Shown here piece after piece: positions 41,842 to 50,649 of a DNA stretch of 64,000 nucleotides. The stretch covers positions 3,534,001 to 3,598,000 of the forward strand of contig OZ242200.1 in NCBI GenBank assembly GCA_965205995.1, in the 5' to 3' direction. The DNA comes from MPNO01 sp965205995 (GTDB taxonomy: Bacteria; Pseudomonadota; Alphaproteobacteria; MPNO01). How positions within the stretch are numbered: the first letter of the stretch is position 1; every line of letters begins with the position of its first letter. The notes beneath the pieces were generated by a model that was given only the letters and a program-made list of their open reading frames with translations, ran no database searches and was not told where the DNA came from. A program made the position numbers and the translations under genes.

Positions 41842-42992
41842 CAATAGGACCTCGGCAGGCCGAGCACGTGCTCGGCGATGAAGGACAGCACGAAATTGTT
41901 GGAGATCGGCGCGATCCGGTAGAGCCGCGTCTCGCGGAACTTGCGCTCGACGTCGTATTCCTCGGCGAAGGCGAAGCCGCCATGGGTCTGCATGCACATA
42001 TCGGCCGCCTGCCAGGACGCCTCCGAGGCGAGGTATTTGGCCATATTGGCCTGCTCGCCGCAGGGCTCGCCCGCCTCGAACAGGGCCGCCGCCTTCCCGA
42101 CCATCAGATCCGCCGCCTCGGTCTTCGCGTAAGCCTCGGCGATCGGGAACTGGACCCCCTGGTTCTGGCCGATCGGCCGGTCGAACACGCGGCGCTCGCC
42201 GGCATATTCGGTGGCCTTCCGGATGAACCAGCGGGCGTCGCCGATGCATTCGGCGGCGATCAGGATCCGCTCGGCATTCATCCCGTCGATGATGTAGCGA
42301 AAGCCCTTGCCCTCCTCGCCGATCAGGCTGTCGGCCGGGATGTGCAGATTGTCGAAGAAGATCTCGGTCGTCGCGTGGTTGATCATGGTGCGGATGGGGC
42401 GGATTTCGAGCCCGTTCCCGAGCGCCTCGCGCATATCGATGATGAACACCGAAAGCCCCTCGGTGCGTCTCTCGACCGCTTCCTTGGGCGTGGTGCGGGC
42501 CAGCAGCAGCATCAAATCCGAATGTTCCGCCCGCGAGGTCCAGACCTTCTGCCCGTTGACGACATAGCCGCCCGCGTCGTCGTGCATGGCGGTGGTCCTG
42601 AGGCTGAGCGTGTCGGTGCCGCTGGTCGGCTCGGTCACGCCGAAGGCCTGGAGGCGGAGCCTGCCCGCCGCAATTCCGGGCAGATAGTCCCGCTTCTGCG
42701 CCTCGCTGCCGTGCCGGAGCACGGTTCCCATCGTGTACATCTGGGCGTGGCAGGCGGCGCCGTTGCCGCCGGATTTCTGGATCTCCTCGAGGATCGCGGC
42801 CGCCGCGGAGATGCCGAGCCCGCTGCCGCCGTATTCCTCGGGGATCAGGACCGAAAGATAGCCGTGATCCGTCAGCTCCTTGACGAACGCGGTCGGATAG
42901 GTCCGGTCGCGGTCGAGTTCGCGCCAGTACTCGCCCGGATAATTGGCGCACAGCCTGGCGACGGCGTCGCGAATCTCCCGGTATTCGTCCAT
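41841..42992 (-). CDS. Acyl-CoA dehydrogenase
   Basis: 383 residues, ATG 42992 with GGGGAAAG directly upstream. Family signatures are AFGVTEPTSGTDT (FAD/substrate loop), INHATTEIFFDNLHIPAD, and MCMQTHGGFAFAEEYDVER. The usual C-terminal YEG catalytic-base motif is replaced by LYRIAPISNN, a known variant subgroup in which the base may come from another position. First gene of the three-gene operon; it diverges from the M20 amidohydrolase. Confidence 0.92.
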   Translation of the reverse strand: MDEYREIRDAVARLCANYPGEYWRELDRDRTYPTAFVKELTDHGYLSVLIPEEYGGSGLGISAAAAILEEIQKSGGNGAACHAQMYTMGTVLRHGSEAQKRDYLPGIAAGRLRLQAFGVTEPTSGTDTLSLRTTAMHDDAGGYVVNGQKVWTSRAEHSDLMLLLARTTPKEAVERRTEGLSVFIIDMREALGNGLEIRPIRTMINHATTEIFFDNLHIPADSLIGEEGKGFRYIIDGMNAERILIAAECIGDARWFIRKATEYAGERRVFDRPIGQNQGVQFPIAEAYAKTEAADLMVGKAAALFEAGEPCGEQANMAKYLASEASWQAADMCMQTHGGFAFAEEYDVERKFRETRLYRIAPISNNFVLSFIAEHVLGLPRSY

Positions 42993-43114
42993 CTTTCCCC
43001 GATCGTCCCGACCGATCCCGATTGCGCCCGTTTGTACGCCCATGGACATGCGGTTCCAAGACCCCGCCTTGCGCATCCGCTTGACAGGATGGGGCGCCGC
43101 GGGGACCATCCGGC

Positions 43115-44287
43115 ATGCCGATCATCAACCGCATCGCCGAGTTCCACGAGGAGATGACGGGGTGGCGCCGTGACATCCACGCCCATCCCGAGACCGCCTT
43201 CGAGGAGCATCGCACGTCCCAATTCGTCACCGACCGCCTGACCGAGTTCGGCGTCGAGGTGCATCGCGGCCTCGCCGGAACCGGGGTGGTGGGCACGCTC
43301 GCGGGGGCCCGCGGGGAGGGGCCGTCGATCGGGCTCCGCGCCGATATGGACGCGCTCCATATCGAGGAGAAGAACGGGTTCGGGCACCGCTCGCAGACAC
43401 CGGGAAAGATGCATGCCTGCGGGCATGACGGGCATACCTCGATGCTGCTCGGCGCCGCCAAGTACCTCGCCGAGACGCGCAATTTCACCGGCACCGTGCG
43501 GTTCATCTTCCAGCCGGCCGAGGAGAACGAAGGCGGCGCGCGGGTGATGGTCGAGGAGGGGCTGTTCGAGCAATTCCCGATGGACCAGGTCTTCGGCATG
43601 CACAACATGCCGCGGGTCGGGATCGGCGAGATGGCGGTCCGCCCCGGCCCGATGATGGCGGCGTTCGACATCTTCGAGATCCGCGTCACCGGCCACGGCA
43701 CCCACGCCGCCGCGCCCCATCTCGGCACCGACGCGATCGTCGCGGCAGCCGAGATGGTCACCGCGCTCCAGACCATCGCGAGCCGCATCGTCGATGCGCA
43801 GGAAGCGGTGATCGTCACCGTCACCCAGATCCATGGCGGCGATACCTGGAACGTGATCCCGGAAGACGTGGTGCTGCGCGGGACGGCGCGCGCCTTCCTG
43901 CCGGAAATCCAGGATCTCGCCGAAGCCTCGCTGAGGCGCATCGTCGCCGGCATCGCCGCCGCCCACGGAGTCGAGACCGCAATCGATTACGAGCGGCGCT
44001 ACCCGCCGACCATCAACCATGACGCCGAATCGGCGCTCGCCGCCCGGGTCGCCGCGGAGGTGGTGGGGGCGGAGAACGTGCATGACAGCCTCCACCCCAA
44101 GCTCGCGGCGGAGGATTTCGCCTTCATGCTCAACGAAAAGCCGGGCTGCTATGTCTGGCTCGGCAACGGGCCCGGCGACGGCGGCTGCCTCCTGCACAAC
44201 CCGCGTTACGACTTCCGGGACGAGGCGCTGCCGATCGGCGCGAGCTACTGGGCCCGGCTGGTGGAAACCCGCCTCGCGCCGGGATAG
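43115..44287 (+). CDS. M20-family amidohydrolase (hippurate hydrolase/N-acyl-amino-acid hydrolase type)
   Basis: 390 residues. Metal-site motifs are GLRADMDALHIEE, HACGHDGHTSMLLGAAKYL and QPAEENEGGARVMVEEG, and the C-terminus has HPKLAAEDFAFMLNEKPGCY. These match the M20D hippuricase/IAA-amino-acid hydrolase group. It releases a carboxylic acid from an N-acyl amino acid in the cytoplasm. Divergent from the acyl-CoA dehydrogenase operon over 122 bases, which fits a link between deacylation and acid degradation. Confidence 0.93.
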   Translation: MPIINRIAEFHEEMTGWRRDIHAHPETAFEEHRTSQFVTDRLTEFGVEVHRGLAGTGVVGTLAGARGEGPSIGLRADMDALHIEEKNGFGHRSQTPGKMHACGHDGHTSMLLGAAKYLAETRNFTGTVRFIFQPAEENEGGARVMVEEGLFEQFPMDQVFGMHNMPRVGIGEMAVRPGPMMAAFDIFEIRVTGHGTHAAAPHLGTDAIVAAAEMVTALQTIASRIVDAQEAVIVTVTQIHGGDTWNVIPEDVVLRGTARAFLPEIQDLAEASLRRIVAGIAAAHGVETAIDYERRYPPTINHDAESALAARVAAEVVGAENVHDSLHPKLAAEDFAFMLNEKPGCYVWLGNGPGDGGCLLHNPRYDFRDEALPIGASYWARLVETRLAPG

Positions 44288-44415
44288 TCCGCCAACCCGG
44301 GCGCCGGCGCGTCCGCGCAATCACCGGGACTGACGTGTCAAGAATCGCTGCACGCGAGGATGGCGGCAGGCAAGAACGGCAGTTGCGGGCCAGTCTCCGT
44401 GAGAAGTATTGTTCG

Positions 44416-44441
44416 CGGTATTTGTTGCATTTACGGTATTT
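44416..44441. promoter_or_regulatory. Candidate promoter/operator of the HTH-PIN pair: direct repeat CGGTATTT
   Basis: Between the M20 gene and the HTH gene the sequence turns AT-rich (about 44404-44460) and contains CGGTATTT twice, at 44416-44423 and 44434-44441, 18 bases apart. Antitoxins usually repress their own promoter, so this is a plausible binding site. Confidence 0.35.
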
Positions 44442-44478
44442 ACAGCCTATCTCGTATCTGGACGACGGAGACGCCGTG

Positions 44479-44934
44479 ATGGGTAGCAAGATTGTGACGA
44501 GGACGGAGTGCGGCATTCCGAGCGACCGGGATGCGGCGCTGGCGGGCCCGGCGGGCGAGCGGCTGGCGGCATGGGTCGAGGGAACGGACCCTTTGCCTGC
44601 ACGGTTCGGCACCGCCACCGAGACCGTCGATATCCCCACGCCCGCGGTGCGGCTGCTCAAGGAGATTCTGGACCAGATGGCGCACGGCAACGGTGTCGCG
44701 CTGATGCCGTTGCACGCCGAGCTGACGACCCGGCAGGCGGCGGACCTTCTGCAGGTGTCACGGACGCACCTCGTGCGGTTGCTCGACGAGGGACGGATCC
44801 CCTGCCGGAAGGTGGGCGCGCATCGTCGCGTCCGCACCGAGGACATCCTCGCCCACCGCCGCGCGGCGGAGTCCCGTCGCCGCGAGGCGCTCGACGAACT
44901 GACGGCCCGCGATCAGGAACTCAGCTTGCAGTAA
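44479..44934 (+). CDS. Excisionase-type helix-turn-helix protein (probable antitoxin)
   Basis: 151 residues from ATG 44479, with CGGAG 10-12 bases upstream. An in-frame ATG at 44335 exists but would translate the AT-rich control region. Residues 95-140 form a MerR-like/excisionase HTH (LTTRQAADLLQVSRTHLVRL then LDEGRIPCRKVGAHRRVRTE). The N-terminal 90 residues are uncharacterised. It is followed after 3 bases by a PIN-domain gene, the arrangement of a type II toxin-antitoxin module with this antitoxin class. Confidence 0.82.
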   Translation: MGSKIVTRTECGIPSDRDAALAGPAGERLAAWVEGTDPLPARFGTATETVDIPTPAVRLLKEILDQMAHGNGVALMPLHAELTTRQAADLLQVSRTHLVRLLDEGRIPCRKVGAHRRVRTEDILAHRRAAESRRREALDELTARDQELSLQ

Positions 44935-44937
44935 ACG

Positions 44938-45507
44938 ATGGCCGGCCCGACGGCGTTGCTTGACGCCAATGTCCTCTACCCGGCCGGCCTTCGGGACTTC
45001 CTCCTTCGTCTGGCCGACCGGTATCTGTATACGCCGCTATGGAGCGCCGATATCCATTCGGAATGGATGCGGAGTCTTCTCGCCGACCGGCCGGACCTGC
45101 CCGCCGATGCGCTGGAGCGGACACGCGCAGCGATGGACAGGCACTTTCCCGAAGCAGTCGTGACAGGATACGACGCCCTCGCCGCGACGCTCGATCTGCC
45201 CGACCCGGGCGACCGCCACGTATTGGCCGCGGCGATCCGGGGGCGGGCGGACGAGATCGTGACCCGGAACCTACGGCACTTCCCGGCTGACCGTCTGGCG
45301 TCCAACGCTCTTACGGCGCACCATCCGGACGCGTTCGTCGTCGGTCTGTTCGAGGCCAACCCCGACGAGGTTCTGGCGGCCGTGCGCGGGCATCGTGCAG
45401 CGTTGAGAAACCCGCCGCGCTCGGCAAGCGATCATTTGGCCGCCCTCGAACGCGTCGGCCTGGTGCGGACGGCATCCCTGCTTCGACCCCACACAGGCGC
45501 TATTTGA
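44938..45507 (+). CDS. PIN-domain ribonuclease (probable VapC-like toxin)
   Basis: 189 residues, ATG 3 bases after the antitoxin stop. PIN acidic residues are Asp9 in ALLDANVLYPAGLRDFLLRL, Glu in IHSEWMRSL, and the Asp pair in LPDPGDRHVLAAAIRGRADE, followed by TRNLRHFPADRL. It would be a Mg2+-dependent endoribonuclease. The C-terminal about 50 residues (HRAALRNPPRSASDHLAALE onward) extend beyond the minimal PIN domain, as in the PIN group paired with excisionase-like antitoxins. Antitoxin control is expected. Confidence 0.82.
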   Translation: MAGPTALLDANVLYPAGLRDFLLRLADRYLYTPLWSADIHSEWMRSLLADRPDLPADALERTRAAMDRHFPEAVVTGYDALAATLDLPDPGDRHVLAAAIRGRADEIVTRNLRHFPADRLASNALTAHHPDAFVVGLFEANPDEVLAAVRGHRAALRNPPRSASDHLAALERVGLVRTASLLRPHTGAI

Positions 45508-45694
45508 TTGCCGCGAACCCACGACGCTGGAACGCCGCAAGCGCTCCCAGTATGTTTGAAATATTCAGGCAAGCAACACGCCGCCACCGCACAAACCCTT
45601 CCAGCAAATCGGAAGGTTGCAAGGGACGAGATCGGAATCTCGATCGAATGTCGGTCTCGGCCAACGCGAATCCGCGCAAGGGGTGACAGCAACC

Positions 45695-47281
45695 ATGGCG
45701 AAGACAGACAGCTTCGCGGGGGTGACGATCCCCCGCTCCCCGGTTTACGGCACCAGGGGCATGGTGGTTTCCGGCCATTCGCTGGCCTCGCTCGCCGGGC
45801 TTCGGGTGCTGGAGCGCGGCGGCTCGATGGTGGACGCGATGATCGCCTGCTCAGCCGCGCTCTCGGTGGTGGTGCCGCATGCGACCTCGCTCGGGGGCGA
45901 TGCGTTCATCCTCTACCACCGGGCCGAAGACGGGCGGACGGTGGGCATGAACGCCTCGGGCCACGCGCCGGAGAGGGCCTCGCTCGGGCTTTATGCGGAC
46001 GGCATCCCGCATCGCGGCCCGCTCGCCTTCAGCGTGCCGGGCATGATCCGCGGCTGGGAGCGGATGCACGCCCGCTACGGCAAACTTCCCTGGGCCGATC
46101 TGTTCGCCGATGCGGCGGCGCTCGCGGAGGCCCACCCGCTGTCGCGCGTCCTCGCCGGGGCGCTCCGCCTGTTCCGCGAGGATGTCGAGGGCGATGCCGG
46201 CTGCCGGGACGTCTACTACCCGGACGGGACGCCGCTGCCGGCCGGCGCGATCGTCCGCCAGCCCGCGCTCGCCCGCACCGTCGGCATGATCGCCGAACAG
46301 GGGAGCTCGGTTTTCTACGAGGGCGAGATCGCGCAATCGATCGCCGACTGCGCGCGGGCGCAGGGCGGGGTGGTGACCGCCGCCGACTTCGCCGGCTACG
46401 AGCCGGAATGGGTCGAGCCTCTGGAATCGGGCTATCGCGGGCTCACCGTCCAGGTGATGCCGCCCAACTCCTACGGCGTGCTGATGCTGATGCAGCTCAA
46501 CGCGCTCGACGGGATCGACCCGGCCGAGCTCGGCAGCGACGAGGCCCGGCGGCTCGCTTTTCTGATGCGCGCCCAGCGCGCGGCCTTCGCCGCGGGGCGC
46601 AGATACATCGCCGATCCGCGCACCGACCCCGCGCCCCTCGACCGGCTGCTGAGCGACGAGACGACGGCGGCTTTGCGCGCCGAAATGAGGGGCGCCGCCG
46701 CGCCCGCTCTCGCCGAGGCGCACCCGGCCGGCGGCACGTCCTGCATCGCCATCGCCGACGGCGAGGGCAACGGCATCTCGGTGGTCCAGAGCGTGTTCCA
46801 CGTCTTTGGCAGCGCCTTCCTCGACCCCGGTACCGGCATCCTGATGAACAACCGGATGACCGGCTTCAGCATCGATCCCGAGAGCGCCAACGTCCTTGCC
46901 CCCAACAAGCGCCCGGCGCACACCCTCAACCCGGTGGCGGTGCTCGACGGCGCCAGGCTGCGCTTTCTGATGACCACGCCGGGCGGGCCAAGCCAGACGC
47001 TGTCGCATGTCCAGATCCTCAACAATTTGGTCGACCGGGGCATGGAGCTGACGGCGGCGATAGAGGCGCCGCGCTGGTCGATCAACCTGCAGGGCGAAAC
47101 CCTGCTCGACGAAGCGTTCGACGACAGCGTCGCCGACCGGCTCGCCGATGCCGGGTTCCCGGTCAAGCGCGCGGCCGGGGCGGCCTATTTCGGCTCCGCC
47201 AAGACGATCGAGGTGGCGAAGGACGGTGTGCTGATGGGGGCCGCCGATGCGCGCCGCGAGGCCTACGCGGTCGGCGCCTGA
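45695..47281 (+). CDS. Gamma-glutamyltransferase-family Ntn hydrolase
   Basis: 528 residues from ATG 45695. Earlier in-frame starts (45617) translate non-homologous leader. GGT features are GMVVSGHSLASLAGLRVLER, AALSVVVPHATSLGGDAF, and the autoprocessing/catalytic Thr348 in AGGTSCIAIADGEGNG, then PNKRPAHTLNPVAV and TTPGGPSQTLSHVQIL. Self-cleavage before Thr348 would give 347- and 181-residue chains. No signal peptide is visible, so the protein is probably cytoplasmic. It overlaps the next gene by one base, in an operon with an amidohydrolase and a DSD1-like enzyme. Confidence 0.9.
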   Translation: MAKTDSFAGVTIPRSPVYGTRGMVVSGHSLASLAGLRVLERGGSMVDAMIACSAALSVVVPHATSLGGDAFILYHRAEDGRTVGMNASGHAPERASLGLYADGIPHRGPLAFSVPGMIRGWERMHARYGKLPWADLFADAAALAEAHPLSRVLAGALRLFREDVEGDAGCRDVYYPDGTPLPAGAIVRQPALARTVGMIAEQGSSVFYEGEIAQSIADCARAQGGVVTAADFAGYEPEWVEPLESGYRGLTVQVMPPNSYGVLMLMQLNALDGIDPAELGSDEARRLAFLMRAQRAAFAAGRRYIADPRTDPAPLDRLLSDETTAALRAEMRGAAAPALAEAHPAGGTSCIAIADGEGNGISVVQSVFHVFGSAFLDPGTGILMNNRMTGFSIDPESANVLAPNKRPAHTLNPVAVLDGARLRFLMTTPGGPSQTLSHVQILNNLVDRGMELTAAIEAPRWSINLQGETLLDEAFDDSVADRLADAGFPVKRAAGAAYFGSAKTIEVAKDGVLMGAADARREAYAVGA

Positions 47282-48954
47282 TGGCGGCGCCGGCCGACCT
47301 CGTGGTCACCCGCGGCAAGGTGATCACGGTCGACCCGAAGAACAGCATCGCCGAAGCGGTCGCGGTTACCGGCGAGCGGGTCGCCGCGGTCGGCGGCGCC
47401 GCCGAAATCGAGGCCCTGATCGGACCCGGGACCAGGCGCATCGATGCCGGCGGCAGGGCGGTCGCGCCGGGCCTGATCGACGGCCACGCCCATCTCGATC
47501 GCGAGGGGCTGAAGCCGGTCTTCCCGTCGCTCGCCGGCTGCCGGTCGATCGACGACGTGCTCGCGCGGATTGCGGCGCTGGTCGCCGACGCCGGGCCCGG
47601 CGAATGGATCGTCACCATGCCGATCGGCGAGCCGCCCTATTACTGGGACGTTCCCGGCAATCTCGCCGAAGGGCGGTTTCCGACACGCCGGGAGCTCGAC
47701 AGCGTCTCGCCCGACAACCCGGTCTATATCCGCCCGATCTGGGGCTTCTGGCGGCATATCCTGCCGCTGACCTCGGTCGCCAACTCGGCTGCGCTCAGCC
47801 TGGCCGGGATCGGCCGCGACACGTCAAACCCGTCGGCCTCGATCGAGATCGAGCGGGACCCGGGGACCGGAGAGCCCAACGGCATCATCCACGAGCACAC
47901 CTACATGCCGGTGATGGAGCTCAGCCATTTCAGCCGGGCGCCGCGCTTCACCCATGACGACCGGGTGGCGGGCATAAAGGCGGCGATGCGGATCTACAAC
48001 CGCACCGGGACCACCAGCATCTTCGAGGAACACGGCGCCGCCCAGGAGCTGATCCAGGCCTATCAGGCGGTCCACGCGGCGGGCGAGGCGACGGTGCGCG
48101 CAAACCTCGTCTTCAGCCCGTCCTGGGGGCCGGAGCGCGACATCGACTACACCCATGCCTTGAGGTCCTGGTCGGGCTGGCTCGGCGGGCGGGGGCTCGG
48201 CGATTCCTGGCTCGCGGTGGGCGGGCTCTATACCGAGTTCGGCTTCGATCCGGATGCGCTGCTGCGCGCCCGGGCCTCACCCTATACCGGCTGGTCGGGG
48301 TTCAACTACGATTGCGGCGTGCCGCGCGACAGGATGGTCGACTTCCTGGTCGAGGCGGCGCGGAACGGCATCCGCGTCTGCGCCCTCTGGTCGGAATTCC
48401 TGCCGCTGTTCGAGGAGGTCGCTAGCCGGGTGCCGATCGGCGGTCTGCGCTGGGTGCTCGGCCATATCAACACGCTGAGCCCGGACGAGATCCGCCGCGT
48501 GGCCGATCTCGGCCTGGTGCTCACCACCCACACCAACCGCTATATCCACAAGCAGTCGCATATCACGCGCGACGAGATCGGCCGCGAGCGCGAGAACGAC
48601 ATCGTGCCGATCCGGAGCCTGCTGGAAGCCGGCGTGCATACCGCGCTCGCCACCGACAACGTGCCGACCAGCCTGTTCTTCCCGGTCTGGCAATCGGTCG
48701 CGCGGCAGAACCTGCATACCGGCGAGCGCATCGCCCCGGACCAGGCGCTGTCGCGCGAGGATGCGCTGCGCTGCGCCACCGTCGAGGGGGCATGGCTGAC
48801 CTTCGAGGAGGACCGCAAGGGCTCGCTCGAGGCGGGCAAGCTCGCCGACATGGCGGTGCTGTCGGACGACCCGCTCACCTGCCCGGAGGACGCGATCAAG
48901 GACATCGTCGCCGAGACCGTCATCGTCGGCGGCAAGATCGTCCATGAGCGGTAG
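47281..48954 (+). CDS. Amidohydrolase-superfamily protein (YtcJ/imidazolonepropionase-like)
   Basis: 557 residues. The N-terminal beta-sandwich (DLVVTRGKVITVDPKNSIAE) is followed by the metal motif LIDGHAHLDREG. The barrel ends with the motif HTALATDNVPTSLFFPVW, whose Asp should be the fourth-strand base, and the C-terminal LEAGKLADMAVLSDDPLTCP is the usual return strand. It hydrolyses an amide or cyclic C-N bond. It starts inside the stop of the GGT gene and is followed after 3 bases by the PLP enzyme, so all three probably serve one substrate. Confidence 0.88.
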   Translation: MAAPADLVVTRGKVITVDPKNSIAEAVAVTGERVAAVGGAAEIEALIGPGTRRIDAGGRAVAPGLIDGHAHLDREGLKPVFPSLAGCRSIDDVLARIAALVADAGPGEWIVTMPIGEPPYYWDVPGNLAEGRFPTRRELDSVSPDNPVYIRPIWGFWRHILPLTSVANSAALSLAGIGRDTSNPSASIEIERDPGTGEPNGIIHEHTYMPVMELSHFSRAPRFTHDDRVAGIKAAMRIYNRTGTTSIFEEHGAAQELIQAYQAVHAAGEATVRANLVFSPSWGPERDIDYTHALRSWSGWLGGRGLGDSWLAVGGLYTEFGFDPDALLRARASPYTGWSGFNYDCGVPRDRMVDFLVEAARNGIRVCALWSEFLPLFEEVASRVPIGGLRWVLGHINTLSPDEIRRVADLGLVLTTHTNRYIHKQSHITRDEIGRERENDIVPIRSLLEAGVHTALATDNVPTSLFFPVWQSVARQNLHTGERIAPDQALSREDALRCATVEGAWLTFEEDRKGSLEAGKLADMAVLSDDPLTCPEDAIKDIVAETVIVGGKIVHER

Positions 48955-48957
48955 ACG

Positions 48958-50046
48958 ATGAAGATCGAAGAGCTCGACACCCCGGTGCTCCTCGTCGACG
49001 CGGACGCCTTCGAGCGCAACGTCGCGCGGATGGCGAGGCTCTGCGCGGATGCCGGCGTCGCCTGCCGGCCGCACGCCAAGGCCCACAAATCGCCCCAAAT
49101 CGCGCGCATCCAGATGGAGGCGGGCGCGGTCGGGATGTGCTGCGCCAAGCTCGGCGAGGCGGAGGTGATGGCGGCGGCCGGGATCGAGGACCTCCACATC
49201 ACCACCCCGGTCGTCGGAGCCTCCAAGATCATGCGGCTCACCGGCGCCGCCCGGCAGTCGCGTATCTCTGTCGTCGCCGACGATCCCGACAACATCTCGG
49301 ACCTCGCGGCCGGGGCGCAGACGGCGGGCCTCAGGCTCGACGTGCTGGTGGAGGTCGATGTCGGACAGGGCCGCTGCGGCGTGCCGCCCGGCCCCCGCGC
49401 CGCCGAGCTCGCGCGGCTGATCGCGGGCCATCCCTGGCTCCGTTTCCGCGGGCTCCAGACCTATCACGGCACGATCCAGATGACGGGAGATCTGGCGGAA
49501 CGCCGCGCCGCCGCCGCCCAGGCGCTGGAGAAGGCCGAGCTCTCGGCCCGGTTGGTGCGCGAGGCCGGGCTGGGGGTGGAGGTGCTCACCGGCGGCGGCA
49601 CCGGAACCTCGGCGATCGATGCCGCGGCGGGCGGGCTGACCGAGCTCCAGCCGGGCTCCTACATCTTCATGGACACGAATTACAGCGCCATCGAATGGGA
49701 CGGCGCGCCGGCGCCCCCATTCGAGAACGCGCTCACTTTGCTCGCCGGCGTGCTCAGCAAGCCGGCGGCAAACCGCGTGATCCTCGATTCCGGCATGAAG
49801 GCGATCAGCGGCGACGGCGGCGCGCCGCGCGCGGCGGACCATGCGGAGGCGGAATTCCGCTTCGGCGGCGACGAGCACGGCCAGCTCAGCTTTCCGGGCG
49901 AGGCGCCCCTCAAGGTGGGCGACAAGGCGATGCTGCTGCCGAGCCATTGCGACACCACGGTCAACCTCCACGACCGGTTCATCGTCACCCGCAAGGGCGA
50001 GGTCGAGGAGGTCTGGGAAATCGCCGCGCGGGGGCGGTCGCAGTAG
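48958..50046 (+). CDS. DSD1-family PLP-dependent enzyme (D-threonine aldolase / D-serine dehydratase-like)
   Basis: 362 residues. The fold-type III alanine-racemase-like barrel starts with LDTPVLLVDADAFERNVARM, the PLP lysine is in CRPHAKAHKSPQIA (about residue 40), and LVEVDVGQGRCGVPPG follows. The C-terminal metal-binding motif of the family is LLPSHCDTTVNLHDRF, with His and Cys ligands. Members cleave or dehydrate D-3-hydroxy amino acids. Together with the two upstream genes it suggests release and breakdown of a D-amino acid or gamma-glutamyl conjugate. Confidence 0.92.
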   Translation: MKIEELDTPVLLVDADAFERNVARMARLCADAGVACRPHAKAHKSPQIARIQMEAGAVGMCCAKLGEAEVMAAAGIEDLHITTPVVGASKIMRLTGAARQSRISVVADDPDNISDLAAGAQTAGLRLDVLVEVDVGQGRCGVPPGPRAAELARLIAGHPWLRFRGLQTYHGTIQMTGDLAERRAAAAQALEKAELSARLVREAGLGVEVLTGGGTGTSAIDAAAGGLTELQPGSYIFMDTNYSAIEWDGAPAPPFENALTLLAGVLSKPAANRVILDSGMKAISGDGGAPRAADHAEAEFRFGGDEHGQLSFPGEAPLKVGDKAMLLPSHCDTTVNLHDRFIVTRKGEVEEVWEIAARGRSQ

Positions 50047-50079
50047 GGGGGCGGAACGACAAGGACGATACCCCGAGGT

Positions 50080-50649
50080 CTATCCTCGAACGCGCTCCAA
50101 CATGTCGACAAAGGCGCTCCGCAGCGGCGTCCGAACGAAGGCGGGAGCATTCTCGATATACCGAAATGCCTTCTCCCGGTCATCGCCTCGCAGGGTCTTG
50201 AGATACCGTATCGCGGCATCGACCGAAAAGCGCTCGCCGGTTTCACCTTCGAAGTTGCCGGGCAGATCGGTCCACACCACGCCATCCAACCCGCGTTTGC
50301 CAGCCCAGTCTCCGATTGCGGAGAGTGCATGTTCATCGCGGCCGCGCCGGTCGCCGGCAACCGAATACATGCCAATGTTTTTCCGGCGTGTTTTCTCGCG
50401 CTTCTTGAGATCGTCCATGGCGTCGCCGAGCCCGGGGCGTCGACTCAGCGACCATCTGACCTGCGCGTCCTTCCCGTTTTCGGAGTCGATCACCAGCGTC
50501 AAGGCACCCCCCCGGCTTTTGGAAATACGGGAGAACTCGAGTTTGAGCGTGGGTCCATCATGGCGCCAACGCCCGTGACGATCGTCGAACTCCTCGTCCT
50601 TGTCCCACAGGAGCGAGCCCCAACCGAGCAAAGCGATTCGTTCTGTCAT
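50080..50649 (-). CDS. Hypothetical protein, gamma-glutamylcyclotransferase-like N-terminus
   Basis: 189 residues from ATG 50649. The start MTERIALLGWGSLLWD resembles the glycine-loop (YGSL type) of gamma-glutamylcyclotransferase/AIG2-fold proteins, and LKLEFSRISKSRGGALTLVI fits the second strand, but the catalytic Glu of that family cannot be placed with confidence. The middle is rich in charged residues (DDLKKREKTRRKNIGMYSVA) and the end (AFVDMLERVRG) is helical. Its start overlaps the stop of the upstream gene (ATGA), so the two are co-translated. Third positions are less GC-rich than in the neighbours. Confidence 0.65.
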   Translation of the reverse strand: MTERIALLGWGSLLWDKDEEFDDRHGRWRHDGPTLKLEFSRISKSRGGALTLVIDSENGKDAQVRWSLSRRPGLGDAMDDLKKREKTRRKNIGMYSVAGDRRGRDEHALSAIGDWAGKRGLDGVVWTDLPGNFEGETGERFSVDAAIRYLKTLRGDDREKAFRYIENAPAFVRTPLRSAFVDMLERVRG

